The position numbers and the translations under genes are program-made. The notes beneath the pieces are model-generated. The model searched no databases. It saw only the letters and a list, made by a program, of their open reading frames with translations, and was not told the origin of the DNA. Positions 1-12,913 of a stretch of 64,000 nt of DNA are shown here, piece by piece (positions within the stretch are counted from its first letter, which is position 1; every line of letters begins with the position of its first letter). The stretch lies in assembly GCA_033063855.1 (NCBI GenBank), contig CP093830.1, positions 1,488,854 through 1,552,853 of the forward strand, given 5' to 3'. The stretch is from Smittia aterrima (taxonomy: Eukaryota; Arthropoda; Insecta; Diptera; Chironomidae).

Positions 1-3000
1 TTGTTTAATTGGAAAACTTTTTTCAATGTATTTTCCGTCACGTATTTCAAAGTTTGAATATTGTTTTGTTTTTCTCCTCTCGCCAGTTCATTTTTTTGGA
101 TTTTATTTATTCGTTCAATTGTTTTTCATGAGCGCATATTGTTTCACTCGTGAGCTGTACGTAGTCGCAACCCGTTCGACAAGATAACTCGCATCGAGGA
201 TTATTCAAAACTTTGTCTGATATATGCAAATTCCCATTTCCACTTCGGAGCATTACAAAACAATTTATAAGCGGTTTTTCTAACTCCACTCTCAGATTTA
301 CAGGAGCCCTTGATACTTTCCATGTTTAGAAAGCTTCGAATTTTTCACTTTAGGTTACGAAAAATGCTAGAAATGTTTTCAACAGCAAGAGCTTTCACAT
401 AAAAACTAATGAATTAATTCATCGCTTTAAAATATGATTTGTCTTGATTGTTAAATATTTCTCAAAGCTTTTGCTAGTTCAATGAAGCTTTTCGCCTCCA
501 CGACGCGTACTAGTGATTCAATTAACTGCCAACGATTACGTCAGCACTCGCACGTCTCCCAGTGGAAGTGCATGGTGAAAATTAAAAGTTACAGTTAATT
601 AAATTTTCAGATTTTCATAAAATTTTCATAATTGTAATAGAGTAGGTGGCGCAAAATAAATTAAATGTTCTCGCGTTGCATATTCATGCATAAAGTTTAT
701 TCATCTGAAATGTAAATGCTGTTTGCTTTATCGGAAGCTTTTCCTTTCCACAAAAAGCGCAATGAGGGAAAGAGTCGGGAAATCCTACATCGCACAACAG
801 AAGCGGAAGACAGAGAGAGAGAGAACAACTTTAGCTGTTACAAATTGAAATTTGATAAGATTTTTCTTACGTCTTTAAATTAAATTGTCTTAGGATTTCT
901 TCCGTCTCTCTGAGCTCGCTTACATCTTGTTTCACACAAAATCGATTCCGTTGACGTTGACTACTGGGATAGACGGAGTGTAAAGATGTTGGAAACGTGA
1001 TAATTGATTTGACAGGCCGGCACTATGCGATCAACTGGAAATCGGTGTTCGCCCAATTTCTTAAAGAATGCGGGACGATTTTGACTTTGTTTGGTCATGA
1101 GAGACAAAAGGTAGAGAATCTTATTCCACTGTTTCTGACTTTATCGTTTTAGAAATGACAACTGAAATGGCTTGAAGTCAAAGCGATGCCTTGAAGGCCT
1201 TTGAGATTCTGAATACTACACCCGCGCTCTTACTGATTCAGCAATTTACTCGAGACAACCGGAAAAGCTCTGTTATGCTTTTATGTGGGCGAATGATCTG
1301 ATAAAGTCTTCTACATTATCAGATGTTATTTATAGAAATAGTTTTCGAGTTTAATTATGTTTTATCTACGGGAATCTGCTTGGTTTTCTCTGGCGGGCTT
1401 ATGATAAATGAAGCTACAGCTTTCACCTCAAATTATTAATATACCAAAGGCCAACTCTCAACCGACTGCATTTGTTTTTGAAAAGATGTCTCTGCTTTAA
1501 GTTTGAATTATGCAGAAGGTGCTGGGGCGTAAAGCTAAAAACCTGATAAGGCTTGAAAGCGAAATGCTTTAGAATGAAGTAGACATGCTTTTATTCAAAT
1601 TTATGTAATTATTCAGCCGAGTACAATGGAATGCGAGGAGTGTGTGTGAAGCGAGAATGTTTTGAAGTCGAAATTATTTTCACATTGTTTCCAATTTACA
1701 TAAATTCTTCGTCGGAAACATCTTCTTCATTCCGAATGAGTCAAACACATTTCAAGGAAACGGACTGCGGAGAAATTTGTAGTAAATCAATGATGTCGAC
1801 TAATTTGATTCAATTCGGAGATGGAATTTTATTCTTCTTGGGTTTTAAAGCTTCCACATTCAACTTCCCAGTTAATCATTTTTAGGAATAATTAGTCCTT
1901 ATTTTACATCAATGTAATAGAGAAGAAGATATGAATCAATAGCTTGTTACCATGATATTTCGATCAAATTGACTAGATATTTTGAGTGATATTCATCCCA
2001 TGTAATTGAAGTTTCATGTCAAGGAGTGTCTCGAATATCAAATAACTCTGATATTACATTCAACAAAACAAACATTGTAGGATCATCAATAACATAAATT
2101 TTACTAATTGACAAGGTTTTTGTTCAACTTTGTTAGCTGTTCATAAACCTCGGTATTTACCTTTAGTTCATGAATTACAAAACGAACAAACATGTCAAAG
2201 TTTGTGAAAAATGAATTGAAATATCATCAAACATTTCAATTGAACAATCAAAATGCCTCTCAATTTGCTTTTAGGTTCAATATGCACTTTCGAATTTTAT
2301 TTGAACTCGTCCACATTGTTCAACTTGTTCATATCTTGAAATATCTATGTTTAATGATTTAATTTATTTTCCCAATTGTCTAATGTTTGATTTCATTTCA
2401 CGAGTTATTTTCGAGCGAGTTTACGGTGAGTCAACTACTCAATGATATGAACTTTCGTGTTACGTAACGTGTGTCACTCTTCAGTTACGCAGCTCAATTG
2501 CTCATCAACAAACTGAAGTGAAATATTATTTGTTATCGGAATTGAAAGGAGTGATTAGTCGTTTGACCAGTAAAACTATAATTCCGGCTTATGACATCAA
2601 TCATTTCGTGGTATTGTTGTCATCCGTATCGCTTTCAACGCTCAACAAGCAAGTGAAAGTGAATTCTTCTCTTGCTTAATGATTCATGTTTGATGATTCA
2701 GCCAAATTGCTCTCACATCTCCGGATGATGTAAACAGAAATTCTTCGTTTCGATGCATATTCTCACAATTCTCCGCAGCATAATTTAAATTTACTACGAG
2801 CGACATAGCTCGACTGAATTTCAAATGATGACAGTGCTCTCGACTATGTCATTATTAAGAATTTGTCAGGAACGGAAAAGTTTTCGCTCTTATGATTAAA
2901 TAAACTTCTTTCAGCTGACGAAGAGGAAGTTAAGTTAATAATTTACTCCATGAAGTTTTCGCAGCTAATTTATATTATAAATTTCATAAGTAGAATGAAT

Positions 3001-6000
3001 GACAAACTTTCAATAATGAAAAGTTTTGTCACCATGAGAAGAAATAGCGAATCGCAAAACTCAATTCACTTCTCTCGCAAAGCTCGGAACTATGTTTTCG
3101 ACACGTAGAATTCATTGTAAAAAGTTTTTGCTAAAAACCTTTCGAAACCAATTAACAATCGAAACGACATTGAAGCAATCGAACTGCAAATTTTTTTCTA
3201 ACCATTTGAAAGCTCGGAAAAACGATTTGCTTAAATGGCAATTTTACATTTTTACACTTTTTTCCTCTTCCAACTCAAACACAATTCATTTTGTGTATAA
3301 TAGAAGTCAAATTCACAAGCAATTAGAGAACGTGTTTCTATGGAGGCAATTTCACTTTTCGCATTTGATGGCGTTGAGAAAATCAAATAACTCTTCCGAT
3401 AAATTGATGTGAGAGAGATAGAGACATAGCGGAAAAATCAATAAATCACCCAAAAAATAAAATTCACTTCCGAAATCGCTCTGCTTTGAATTTCAAATCA
3501 AGTTCATTGTCTGCTGGCGATTTTTTATGTGCGAAATAAAAATGCAATTTGGAGCAGACTGAAAGAATAAATTTGAAAACGTTTGGCGTTTTTGGAAGTC
3601 GCTACGATACAACTAACAAAATCCACTTCAACAAAACTAAACTTGCAATAGAAGAGAAATTTGATTGCTTTTATACTAAGTCAAGCCACAATGCTTGTTC
3701 TAAACACGTTTTACATATTGACAGAACTTTCAATACTTCAAAATGTAAAAAACTTCTTTGTTCCGACATTTCGTTTCATCATATTTGCCTTGCTTTCATG
3801 ACTCTATTTCCCGTTTCCATGAAGACGGAAGCTACTTTGCGAGCGAACATATTCACGCTAATAGCTGTGAAGCTTTTAAATTTGCTCAACATCAAATATC
3901 ACAGGAACTTCTCCATAATTTACATCCATCACTGCGCATGAAGTTCATAAAACGAAAGTTTCAGCGAAACTTAAACACGAAACTCAGGACTTTGTTCTGC
4001 TTAAGTTTGCAAAATGTTTTCATTGAAAAATTGCATGAAAAAATAACGAAAAACATTTTTCCAAGCTAAACTTTTTATTGTTTGACGATGAATGCTTAAA
4101 CTTCTCTGCAAGGCAAAAATTTGCTAGAAGAAAACTTTTCTGCTCAAGCGAAAAGAATTGAAATGGAAAAATTGAAAAATATGAACTAAACACGAAAGCT
4201 CGAGAGCTTCGTGGTGCGGTTTCAAGAGAAGGAAGATGAGAACAAGAAAATTCATTAGAATATCGGTTGCGGAATGAAACGTGACTGGGAAGATAGAAGA
4301 AGATCGAGCTGGTCATTGAAAGTTGAGAAATCGCACGCTAAACTCAAATCGCCAACTTTTCCAAGAATAAAACTTTTGTCAAAAAGTTCAATTTGTTCGT
4401 GCTCATCCTTTTCAAATTTGTTTCATATTCAAAGAAGCTCTCAAAAGTTTGCCAAGAAAATTTCTCACAAAATTTAAAAACGTCTACGTCAACTATCGAA
4501 GTCTCGAATAAAAAAAATTTATTTCATTCTTTCGGGAATCTCGATGAAAAAGATTCATTGAACTAACTTGGTTAATCGAATCTAAAGTCGAGGCTCTGGA
4601 TTTAAATTGATTGAATCTGTTCAAATAAAAGTGAGACTCAGTTAGAATTGCAATGCTAATCACCGAGCTACAAAATCAAATTTTATTATCGATTAAAATC
4701 TCTGCGAAAATTTCTTCTCGTTGGCACGACCGAAGCTGATGACAGCGGAAAATTGAGCTGGTGATTGTAATTGTAATCGCTTATACGTTTCACTGCTTTC
4801 GTTCACTTACAGCTGGTCACAATTGCACTGCAATTCACGATTTATTTGCATTGCAGTTTACTAAAAGATTTGCGAGAGAATCGCTTCATTACGTTTGTTT
4901 GCGATCCCAAAACGTGAGTTTATGGCCGAATGACCGATATTATTCAGCTGCAATCGTCATTTCAATTTTTGGTCTTTACATTCCAGAACGGAAGTCGATT
5001 GATGTCTTCTCGCTATTTCGAAGGTATCGCTTTTTGTAAAGATTTCCGTCTCCATCATAATTGTTGTTTGCATGTTTAATAAAACTCTCTGCATCTCTCG
5101 ATTATTATTTCTTATCAAAAGAAACTTCATTTCACGTTTCTATTATTAGAAAGCATCGAAGCCTTTGTGAATGATCAACTAGCAATAAACAGTTGATTAA
5201 ATATTTTGTTATCGTTTCAAAAGCAATCAAAGTTATTTATGAAATCATGAATTGCTGCAATAAAGTTTTAAAACTTAAATCAATGAAAATAGCTTTAAGT
5301 TAAAGCCTTTAACTAACTTTAAACGAAATTAAATTCGTAAAATTTTAACAGAAAACAAATGGGAACTGAAAGATAAACAAAGCTTTCGGTCAATAAAAGG
5401 AGAAGACAGAAAAAACTTTTCTCTCAACAACGTTTCGATGATGCAGGCAAAATGCGGAACTAGCTCGAGGGTTAGTTGTATTTGTTCTTTTATTATCTTT
5501 TAATTGCATGGAATCTCGAATTTGTGCAATTTAGAGTCAAGAAGCCAAGTTGCTTTGGGAACAGTCGAAGAGAATGAAAGGAATCCTTGTTGATAAACGA
5601 AATAAATAATCAAGCTAAGTGAAGTGTTTACAACATTGCAGAAGTAAAAGCTGAGCCAGAGAAATTGAATTCTCCTAAATCTTGAATGCCACTGTCCTAA
5701 CAAAACTTTACTAGAAAAAATAAAAGCCAAACTGCTCTCACAAGTTTCTTCAGACAGTTCACGTTCCAAAGAAAGCAGTTATGATGATTAATTGAGCAAT
5801 TTGTCGAAATTGAAGTTTTCATCAACAATCTAAAAACGGGCGACGCTAAAAATTATCACTGCAGTCAGCAGAAACGTGTCTCGATTCGTTGAAAAGTGAA
5901 CTACAATTTCGAGTAGCAACGGTTAAGAAGAGGAGTTGATGAAAAGAAAGCGAATGCTTTAAGAATTCGCACAAAAGAAAAGCAACAATCGTCGATTAAA

Positions 6001-8732
6001 TGGACAACGCTCAAATGGCAAGTTCATGGTTATTCACCTTGAGATGGACGAAGCTGTTCAGTCAATCTTTATGCCAAATCATCGTGTCGGCGCTAGAGTG
6101 ACTTTTACTTCGAACAGCTTCCTGTCAATCAAAGAAGAATTTTCCGCTCGCTTTGATTTACTGATGAGTCGTAAAAGTCGACAAGTTTATGTTTTATTAA
6201 TAAGTCGTTTCCATTGCTTTGTCGCTTCTTTGTCTGTAGGCTTAAAAGTATTCAATTTTATGGGAGTTTCATTGACCGAAAGATTTATTTTCATTGTCGA
6301 TGCCGCTTTGTCCAATTTAATTTAATGCTGAAGCGTTTACAGAATTTGCTTTCGCTTAAACGCAAGTCACTTGCCAAATTATCAGCGTGAAATGTTTTTT
6401 GTCGGTAAATCAAGTTTTCAAGTCATTGTTGACCAAAGAAAAATGTTTTTCTTGAATATCTGCTGAACAAATCCATAATCACTGAGTGGTGAAAGTTTCT
6501 CCGGATCTTCATGCTCATCTTCAAGCAGAAAGATGCATAAAATCGCTTCTGGTGCACAACCGCTTAATTTGGTTTCCTCATCGTCAATAAGAAGAAATGC
6601 TCTTCAAAACTGAACAGAGTTTTCTTTTTTGCGAGTTTAAGAAGAGGGAAACCTCCGGAGTTGAGAAAATTACCTGAAGTGCATCTGTGCACCAAGAGAA
6701 ACTCCATGAAGATTATTTAATTTCCGGGCCAAAATCTTTCGTCGTCTTCTTCATCTCTTCACATTTTTTTTATTCGACAAAAGCGCAAAGTTTATCACGA
6801 AAGCAGAATTTATGACAAGAGAGAAAGACTGCCATGAAGAATTAACAAGATATTTAGACAACGACAAAAAAAAAGTGCACAAGAAAATTTGCGAAAAACA
6901 ATTTTCCCGGAAGAAAAGACTTTTGATAAAAACTATTCATGAGCAGCTATGGCGAGCAAAGAGAACGAGCGTTTTGAATTTATCTAAACACTGTTGATTA
7001 AGAGCTCGTCCACTCGTTAACACAAAACGAGCGTCTGGCATAATGAAAACGTAAATTGTGGAGGAGAAAATTTAATCGAGCTAATTTTTTTCTTTGTTTA
7101 AAGTGTTAAATGACTTCTGCTATTATAGTTCGTTAAGCTTCTAATGAAATATTAAATGAGTTATGATGATAAATGGGCAGATTGGTGAGAGGATTAGTTT
7201 GATAAATCATGTCTAAAGTGGGCAGAATAGTTTTAAGCTGAAACCAATCGATTAAAAAAGCGAAAAATTTGGGGAGAGTTCGAAAACGCCCCAATGAATT
7301 GGACTTTTCCATCCTTCTCAGAAAGGTTTTCAAGTTTCGGCCGAATGTGATTTCGAGGAAAAAAACACGAAAGCGTTTCTCTTTTTCACATCAGAGTTTC
7401 GGCAGTCTTTGAAGTTTCGAAGTTTTGACATGGCAATTAATGAAGCCAAGTCGATGCCAAAATTACAACCTGCGATCTTGCCACTCTCTTAAAATCGGAG
7501 TGAAATTTCAATTGAATGTTAAAGCGAATCCAAGGTCGGCTAGCTTGTTGATGGTGAATTCATTCCGGATTCGAATTTATTACACTGGGATGTTGAAGAA
7601 AGAAATTATCGTCATTCAATATCTTTACGATGACTGAAATAAGAAGAAAAGAACTGAAAGAGAAACTTTCATTTTTTGCCAGTGGAAGAAGCAGTGAGAG
7701 ATAAAAGAGAAAAGTCAAATATTCGACACCATCCAATAGTTAGGAATAACAACAGCAGCTTGAAATTTGATCAGTTTTAAGACCTCAGGTGGTTGCACAC
7801 ATATGTCTCAAATTTTCAGGTCAAAGCGTCCGAAAGTTTTTTTTTTGACAAACGATGCTTTCACGTCCTCTCCGGAAAGATTACCATTGAACTGACATGC
7901 TCATCATGTAAAAATCGCTTCGATTAATGATTTCTCCTCGGCAATTTTTGTCCAATAATCTCACAATTATGATGTCAGCTAGTGCTTTGCAAAGCCAACA
8001 TTTTAATGCGAATGATGTAAAAAACACTGAGAAAATATTTTATTCAACATTTTTTATTTCGTTTCTTTCTTTGAGAGCTTAATCATCGGAATTTGCTTTT
8101 CAATTTCATTCACGAAGCTCTTTTTACGCTCCAGGAGATGAAGCAAAAGCTTTTAAAGAACAATGATAAGACTTCTCGACGACTTAGCTTCATTCGCATT
8201 TCTTTTCTCCTCAATGGTTCTTGATAATTGTCTCTTTCGTCGTTATGCTTTTTCCTCCGCCCTCATCTTCTTCTCGAAGACGACACAATTAGATAAGTTT
8301 GAAGGCAAAAAATTAATTAGACCGTCAACAATCTTTCGCTCACAATGAACTTGATTTAAATTCAATTACAATGTGACGACAAAAAGAGCAGAAAAGAAAC
8401 ACAAAGCGCCGTAGATAATCTCTTTAAATTCAATTTCCTCCAACGAAGATCATTCCGGAAGAAATCTTTAGACGCTGATGTAACACTTGATAATTTTTCC
8501 GGCTTCTATTTAATTATGGCAACAAACAATGATTTGATTAAAATTATGAATTCACCATAATTGGCTTTGTTTCAAAGGTTTAGATAAATTACTCGCGGTT
8601 AATGATTATGTAATAAATAAAGCGGCTTATTGACTAATGCACACATCGCTTACATGCAGTTTCATTCAGATCAGACACAGAAATTTAAATATATGTCTAG
8701 ACTAACTTAACCGAAATATTAGTCAAGAATAT
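1..8732. other. Left intergenic stretch, no supported gene
   Basis: AT-rich sequence with many short open frames in all frames, none of which I recognise. The longest (130 codons near 3.5-3.9 kb, plus strand) begins at a non-ATG codon and has the Phe/Lys/Ser/Leu-heavy composition expected of random AT-rich DNA. A short AG repeat lies at 812-824. A 59-codon open frame at 973-1152 is described under findings. It may be intergenic DNA or a long intron of a gene outside the window; nothing here decides between them. Confidence 0.6.
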
Positions 8733-11579
8733 TTAAGCTTCCTCGCTTGATGCCGCTGGCTTATCTGCTAAGACTTCTTGACCTTCTGGGCTCTTCAAAA
8801 ATACTTGAACTTCACTGTGATCTGTTTCTAGATCATCTGTTACTTGTGGCACTGCATGCATTGGCTTCTGTTCAATTGCAGTTAAGATTGATTGTAGAAG
8901 TCCATCAGCAAGAATTTGTTGATGGCTTGGAGCGTCGATTCTGTTGTTGTTTTGATCAGAGTGCGATTGAGTAAATTGCAATTCGAAATTTCCAATTTGA
9001 CCTCCATTAGCAGGGATCTCAATTGATTGAGATTTTTGTGCGGAAAGGAAGTTTAAGCCGGATCCACTCAAACCATCCGATAAACCTGGTAAATCATGAT
9101 TCGTGACATGAGTTTCTAATCCTGCATCAGAGATTTGTTGTTGTTCAGAAGAAATGACTGAGTTTGCTCTTTGTGTGCTCTCTAATCCAAGGACGTCTAA
9201 TGATGCTGGTCCAGACGCTGGAGGGCCATAGCTGTTAGCGACTGAATTGAAATCAATAGAATTTTGTTGTGGAACTTCTAGAGGCACTTGAGGAATTTCG
9301 TAATTGCTACTTAAGCTGCTAATTTGAGATGCATCAGCTGATTGATAATTAGTCAATGGCTGACCTAAAGGAGTTCCATAGCTTTGATGTGGTGGGCCTG
9401 AAAGTTGTGGACCCTTGCCGCAATCATGGATGATATGAACATTTCTCAATTCTTGATTCTGGTAGGAATAAGCAGAATTTGAGCTACTTGATGATGATCC
9501 AGAGTGATGAAGCTGATGCTGACTTAAGAATGGCTGAGAAGGTCCGTGGTTTGGAACAACTAATTTCATTGGAGGAATAGGAACATCAGATGTTGGAGGC
9601 GGAATATAAGTGTTTCCAATACCTTGTTGGCTTCTGTGTCCATTATCTAATGCTTGAACATGTTGACCAATTGATTGAAGGAGGCCATTAGGAACGGGAG
9701 CTCGATGGGGAAGTGGATATTTCGGTTGTTGTCTAACTGGTCCAGCAGAGTGAATTGACTGAGAATGAGATTGACCTGATGAGTAACCTTGAGCGATTGA
9801 TTGAGCATGCGAGTTGAATTGTGGACGATATTGTTGTTGAGGGTGTGGTTGCGGTCTCGAAATTTTCACTGGTGGAATATAATGGGGTCTTGATGGAGGT
9901 CTCTGAGGCAAATATGATTGTGCCGGAGGTTGTGGACGAGGTTTCAAAAATGATGGAGCATATTTTCCAGGCTCATAGGAATCCAATGGAGGCGCCGTAT
10001 AAGAGTCACCTCCGTTGAAGTTATTGGCCAACTGTAAAAAAATGGAAATTTTGTTAAAACTCAAAGTCCAATGAAAAACGATTTAAATTACTTCAGATGT
10101 ATGGCTTTCATGAATGGCGTGAGATTGCACAACTTCATTATGTCCAGCAGATACTCCAAGACTTGATGTTACTAGTCCAATTGCGCTGTTGAATTGATCG
10201 CCTGAATCTATTCCTGGTAATTCCAATTCTTGGCCAATGCTTTGAATTGATTGAGCGTGACCTTGTGATGAGTGATGCGATTCATCATGAGATCCAGAGT
10301 GCGAGTGACCGCTTGCTGGTGGACCGTATGAACTCTCAGGTGCTTTAGGTTGAATTTCAGGAGGTCCATATGTAGCGTGGCCAACTTGAGGAGCAGCATA
10401 ACCACTCGATGAACCTGATTGATGCGAAGATTGCGATGAATGTGACGAGTGTCCTGAATGCGATTGTTTAGTCGGAATATAGACTGGTGCAGGAGGTCCG
10501 TATGTTTGATGGCCGACAGGTCCACTGCTATGTTCATGATTTGGAGCTCCATAGTTGCCTGAAGGCTGTGGAACTGGAGGTGGCCCATAGGAATCAACAG
10601 GCTTACTTAGAGCAAATCCTGAAGATCCTGATCCGCTATTACCGTGATGAGGGGGTCCATATGAATCGGATACTCCTGATGATCCACTGCTACTGTGACC
10701 AGAAGCTGAGAATGATGATGAACCGCTTCCGCTACCATGATTAGGAGGACCGTAGCTGCTTGCAATTTGAACAGGTGGTGGGGGTCCATAAGAATCACCT
10801 GATGATCCACTGCTACTGTGACCAGAGGATGAGAATGATGAACCTCCTGACGACCCACCGCTTCCATGATTTGGAGGCCCGTAGCTGCTTGCAATTTGAA
10901 CAGGTGGTGGAGGTCCATAAGAATCTCCTGATGATCCACTGCTACTGTGACCTGAAACTGAGTATGATGCTGAAACTCCTGAAGATCCACCGCTGCTATG
11001 ACCATGATGTGATTCCGAGTAGGAATCTGAAATTCCAGACGATTCTCCTCCGCTGTGGCCAGGTGGACCGTAAGAGTCATCAGGGACTACAATAACTTGA
11101 GTATTTAGTCCACTGTTTCCTGATCCGTGTCTAGGTGGGCCATATGAGCTATCAACATGACCTACGCTACTGGCTGAACCTCCACTCGAATGATAATCAC
11201 CCGAACCAACTGACGGTCCTGGAATTGGGACCCAACCGTCACATCTCACATCAGGATTATGGCTGTTCATGAAATTGGCTAAGCTACCGCTGCTGCTGCT
11301 TGCCGGTGGACCGTAACTGTTTTTCGGTGGTCCGTAGGAGTTTTGAGGTTGAGAGATTGGAATTGGACGGGGTCGATTAACAACTCTACCTTGTGAAGCA
11401 TACCCGCCTCCATTTCTCATCGCAGCAATTAATCTTTGCATTGCTTGAATTTTATGTTGGCGAACTGCTGCAGGAGGAGGTCCATATTGTTGAGGTGGCG
11501 CTTCACGTCTTTGGGCGTCTTGTGAGGGCTGATTAATAACTGCATCAACGCTCAAGACAAAGAGACAGAAAGCAATAAC
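8733..11579 (-). CDS. Secreted YGPP-repeat, Ser/Gly/Pro-rich matrix protein (5' coding exon unresolved)
   Basis: Two exons join in frame: 11579-10092 (496 codons) and 10031-8733 (432 residues plus stop), with a 60-base intron (donor GTAATT, acceptor TTACAG). The junction reads HTSE/LANN. The upstream exon begins at an acceptor (TTCACAG) and opens directly with a hydrophobic stretch, VIAFCLFVLSVDA, which is the core of a signal peptide; a short first exon supplying the Met must lie upstream. The mature protein has about 15 YGPP motifs (14 in the upper exon), Ser/Gly/His-rich spacers and, in the second exon, Gln/Pro-rich sequence. Only two cysteines remain outside the signal peptide, at about 113 (RCDGWVPIPGP) and 700 (IIHDCGKGPQ), so a single disulphide is possible. 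A GLLQSI motif occurs twice in the second exon. The composition resembles insect cuticle, resilin-like and eggshell proteins. An extracellular structural role is inference; I do not recognise the exact family. Confidence 0.85.
10651..10952 (-). repeat. In-frame tandem repeat inside the YGPP gene
   Basis: Three copies of a coding repeat. The core GATCCACTGCTACTGTGACC occurs at 10681, 10804 and 10933, giving spacings of 123 and 129 bases (41 and 43 codons). The two right-hand copies are nearly identical over about 80 bases and encode GHSSSGSSGDSYGPPPPVQ followed by IASSYGPPNHG. The left copy is more diverged. Because the repeat is a multiple of three and free of stops, it also creates long open frames in the other frames; these are not genes. 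Confidence 0.85.
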
Positions 11580-12888
11580 CTGTGAATTTGAGAAGGTAAA
11601 AAATTAATGTGGTTAAGTCAAACTGTTGTTTGTCAAAGATAAATGGTCTCTTTATCTCTTATTACATGACACGAGTCTCAGATTTGGTTTCGAACAAATG
11701 TGAGACTGTCAACAAAGCTGGAGGTACGCGCGTTTCTGTTTGCTTATTGCTTTTCATCATCTCACGAAGCACGAAATATTGAAGAGCGCTGAACAAAAGC
11801 ACTAAAAGAAGAAATGTGACCCAGTAACACAAACACACATCTTCGCTTTCAACCTTGTCTGTCGATTATTAACGACGGTAATGAATTGTTTATGTAGAAT
11901 ACGAACAGAAAAGAAAAAGCTCTTCAAATATTCATCAACGCGCTTCCCCCAAAAATCTCTTCTCCTATTTCGTTTGTCAAACTGTTTCTTGAGCACGAAC
12001 AGGTTAAACATGCAGAAGAATTTGAATAAGATGTGAGGTGAGGTGATATGATTTTGCCTACAATCACGGCTCCGTCACTGGAAATATTTTAACGATAAAA
12101 CTTTCTCTTCTGCAAATGCTGGAGACTTAACAAAGCAAGGTGAAGAAGAAGTCGAATATATTATTGGGAATATAATGGGCAAAGGCACACACAGAGAAAT
12201 GTTTTGGTTTTCACATAAAATAAATCTCGTTTTGGGACGAGCTTGAGCTCTAGAGAGTCAAAAACATACAAATAAATATAATTTTGTTAATTGCCATTGC
12301 TTTCCATATGAAGACTAACATTGGCGTGTCCTTGATGTATTCAAGACTATACCGAGAAATGAACTTGAACAATGAAGAGAAATTGGCTGAGCTCCGAAGA
12401 AAGTTCAGCGTGTGAGCCAGCAGAGACTTTATTGCAGATAGTTAGCGTTTATCGGCAACGATATATCACCGATGCCCTTTCTCAGTCGGGACGGAAATTC
12501 TTTCGATCTCTCTTGCCATTTTGCTGACTTTAGTGCAATGAAGCTCAAGAGTTCAAACATATTTCATATTAGAAGTTATTGCTTCTTACACGAAACTACT
12601 CGTGTTCCTATTCCGACATTACTTAGGTCAAGACGAATAAAACCACTGGAGTGTGACGCATCAAGCTAGTAGGATACAAAGAGTCTCTTCATGGCGAACA
12701 TTATAATTCTAAGCGAAGACAGCTTTCGAAGGGATAATTAATCTACCAACCAACTTGGTCGAGTAATAAACTTGCTAACCAGAACAAGTCAAAATCAACG
12801 GAGCGTAAATCAATTATGTTCGGTCGATGAGTTGTCAAAACATCTCGGACGGTCGTAAATTTTTATTCGATTAAAGGTTTTTTTTTTC

Positions 12889-12913
12889 TAGGACGAAAAG
12901 TCCTCTCGTCCTA
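12889..12913. repeat. Short perfect inverted repeat (8-bp stem)
   Basis: TAGGACGA at 12889-12896 is followed by a 9-base loop and then TCGTCCTA at 12906-12913, a perfect complement. It lies just after a run of T. No gene is adjacent, so a transcription-related role cannot be argued. Confidence 0.5.

Noticed and set aside
3549..3941. 130-codon plus-strand frame
   Set aside because: Non-ATG start, overlapped by other open frames, random-like composition.
10208..11095. Several long frames overlapping the YGPP gene in other frames and on the other strand
   Set aside because: They are by-products of the stop-free tandem repeat in the real coding frame.
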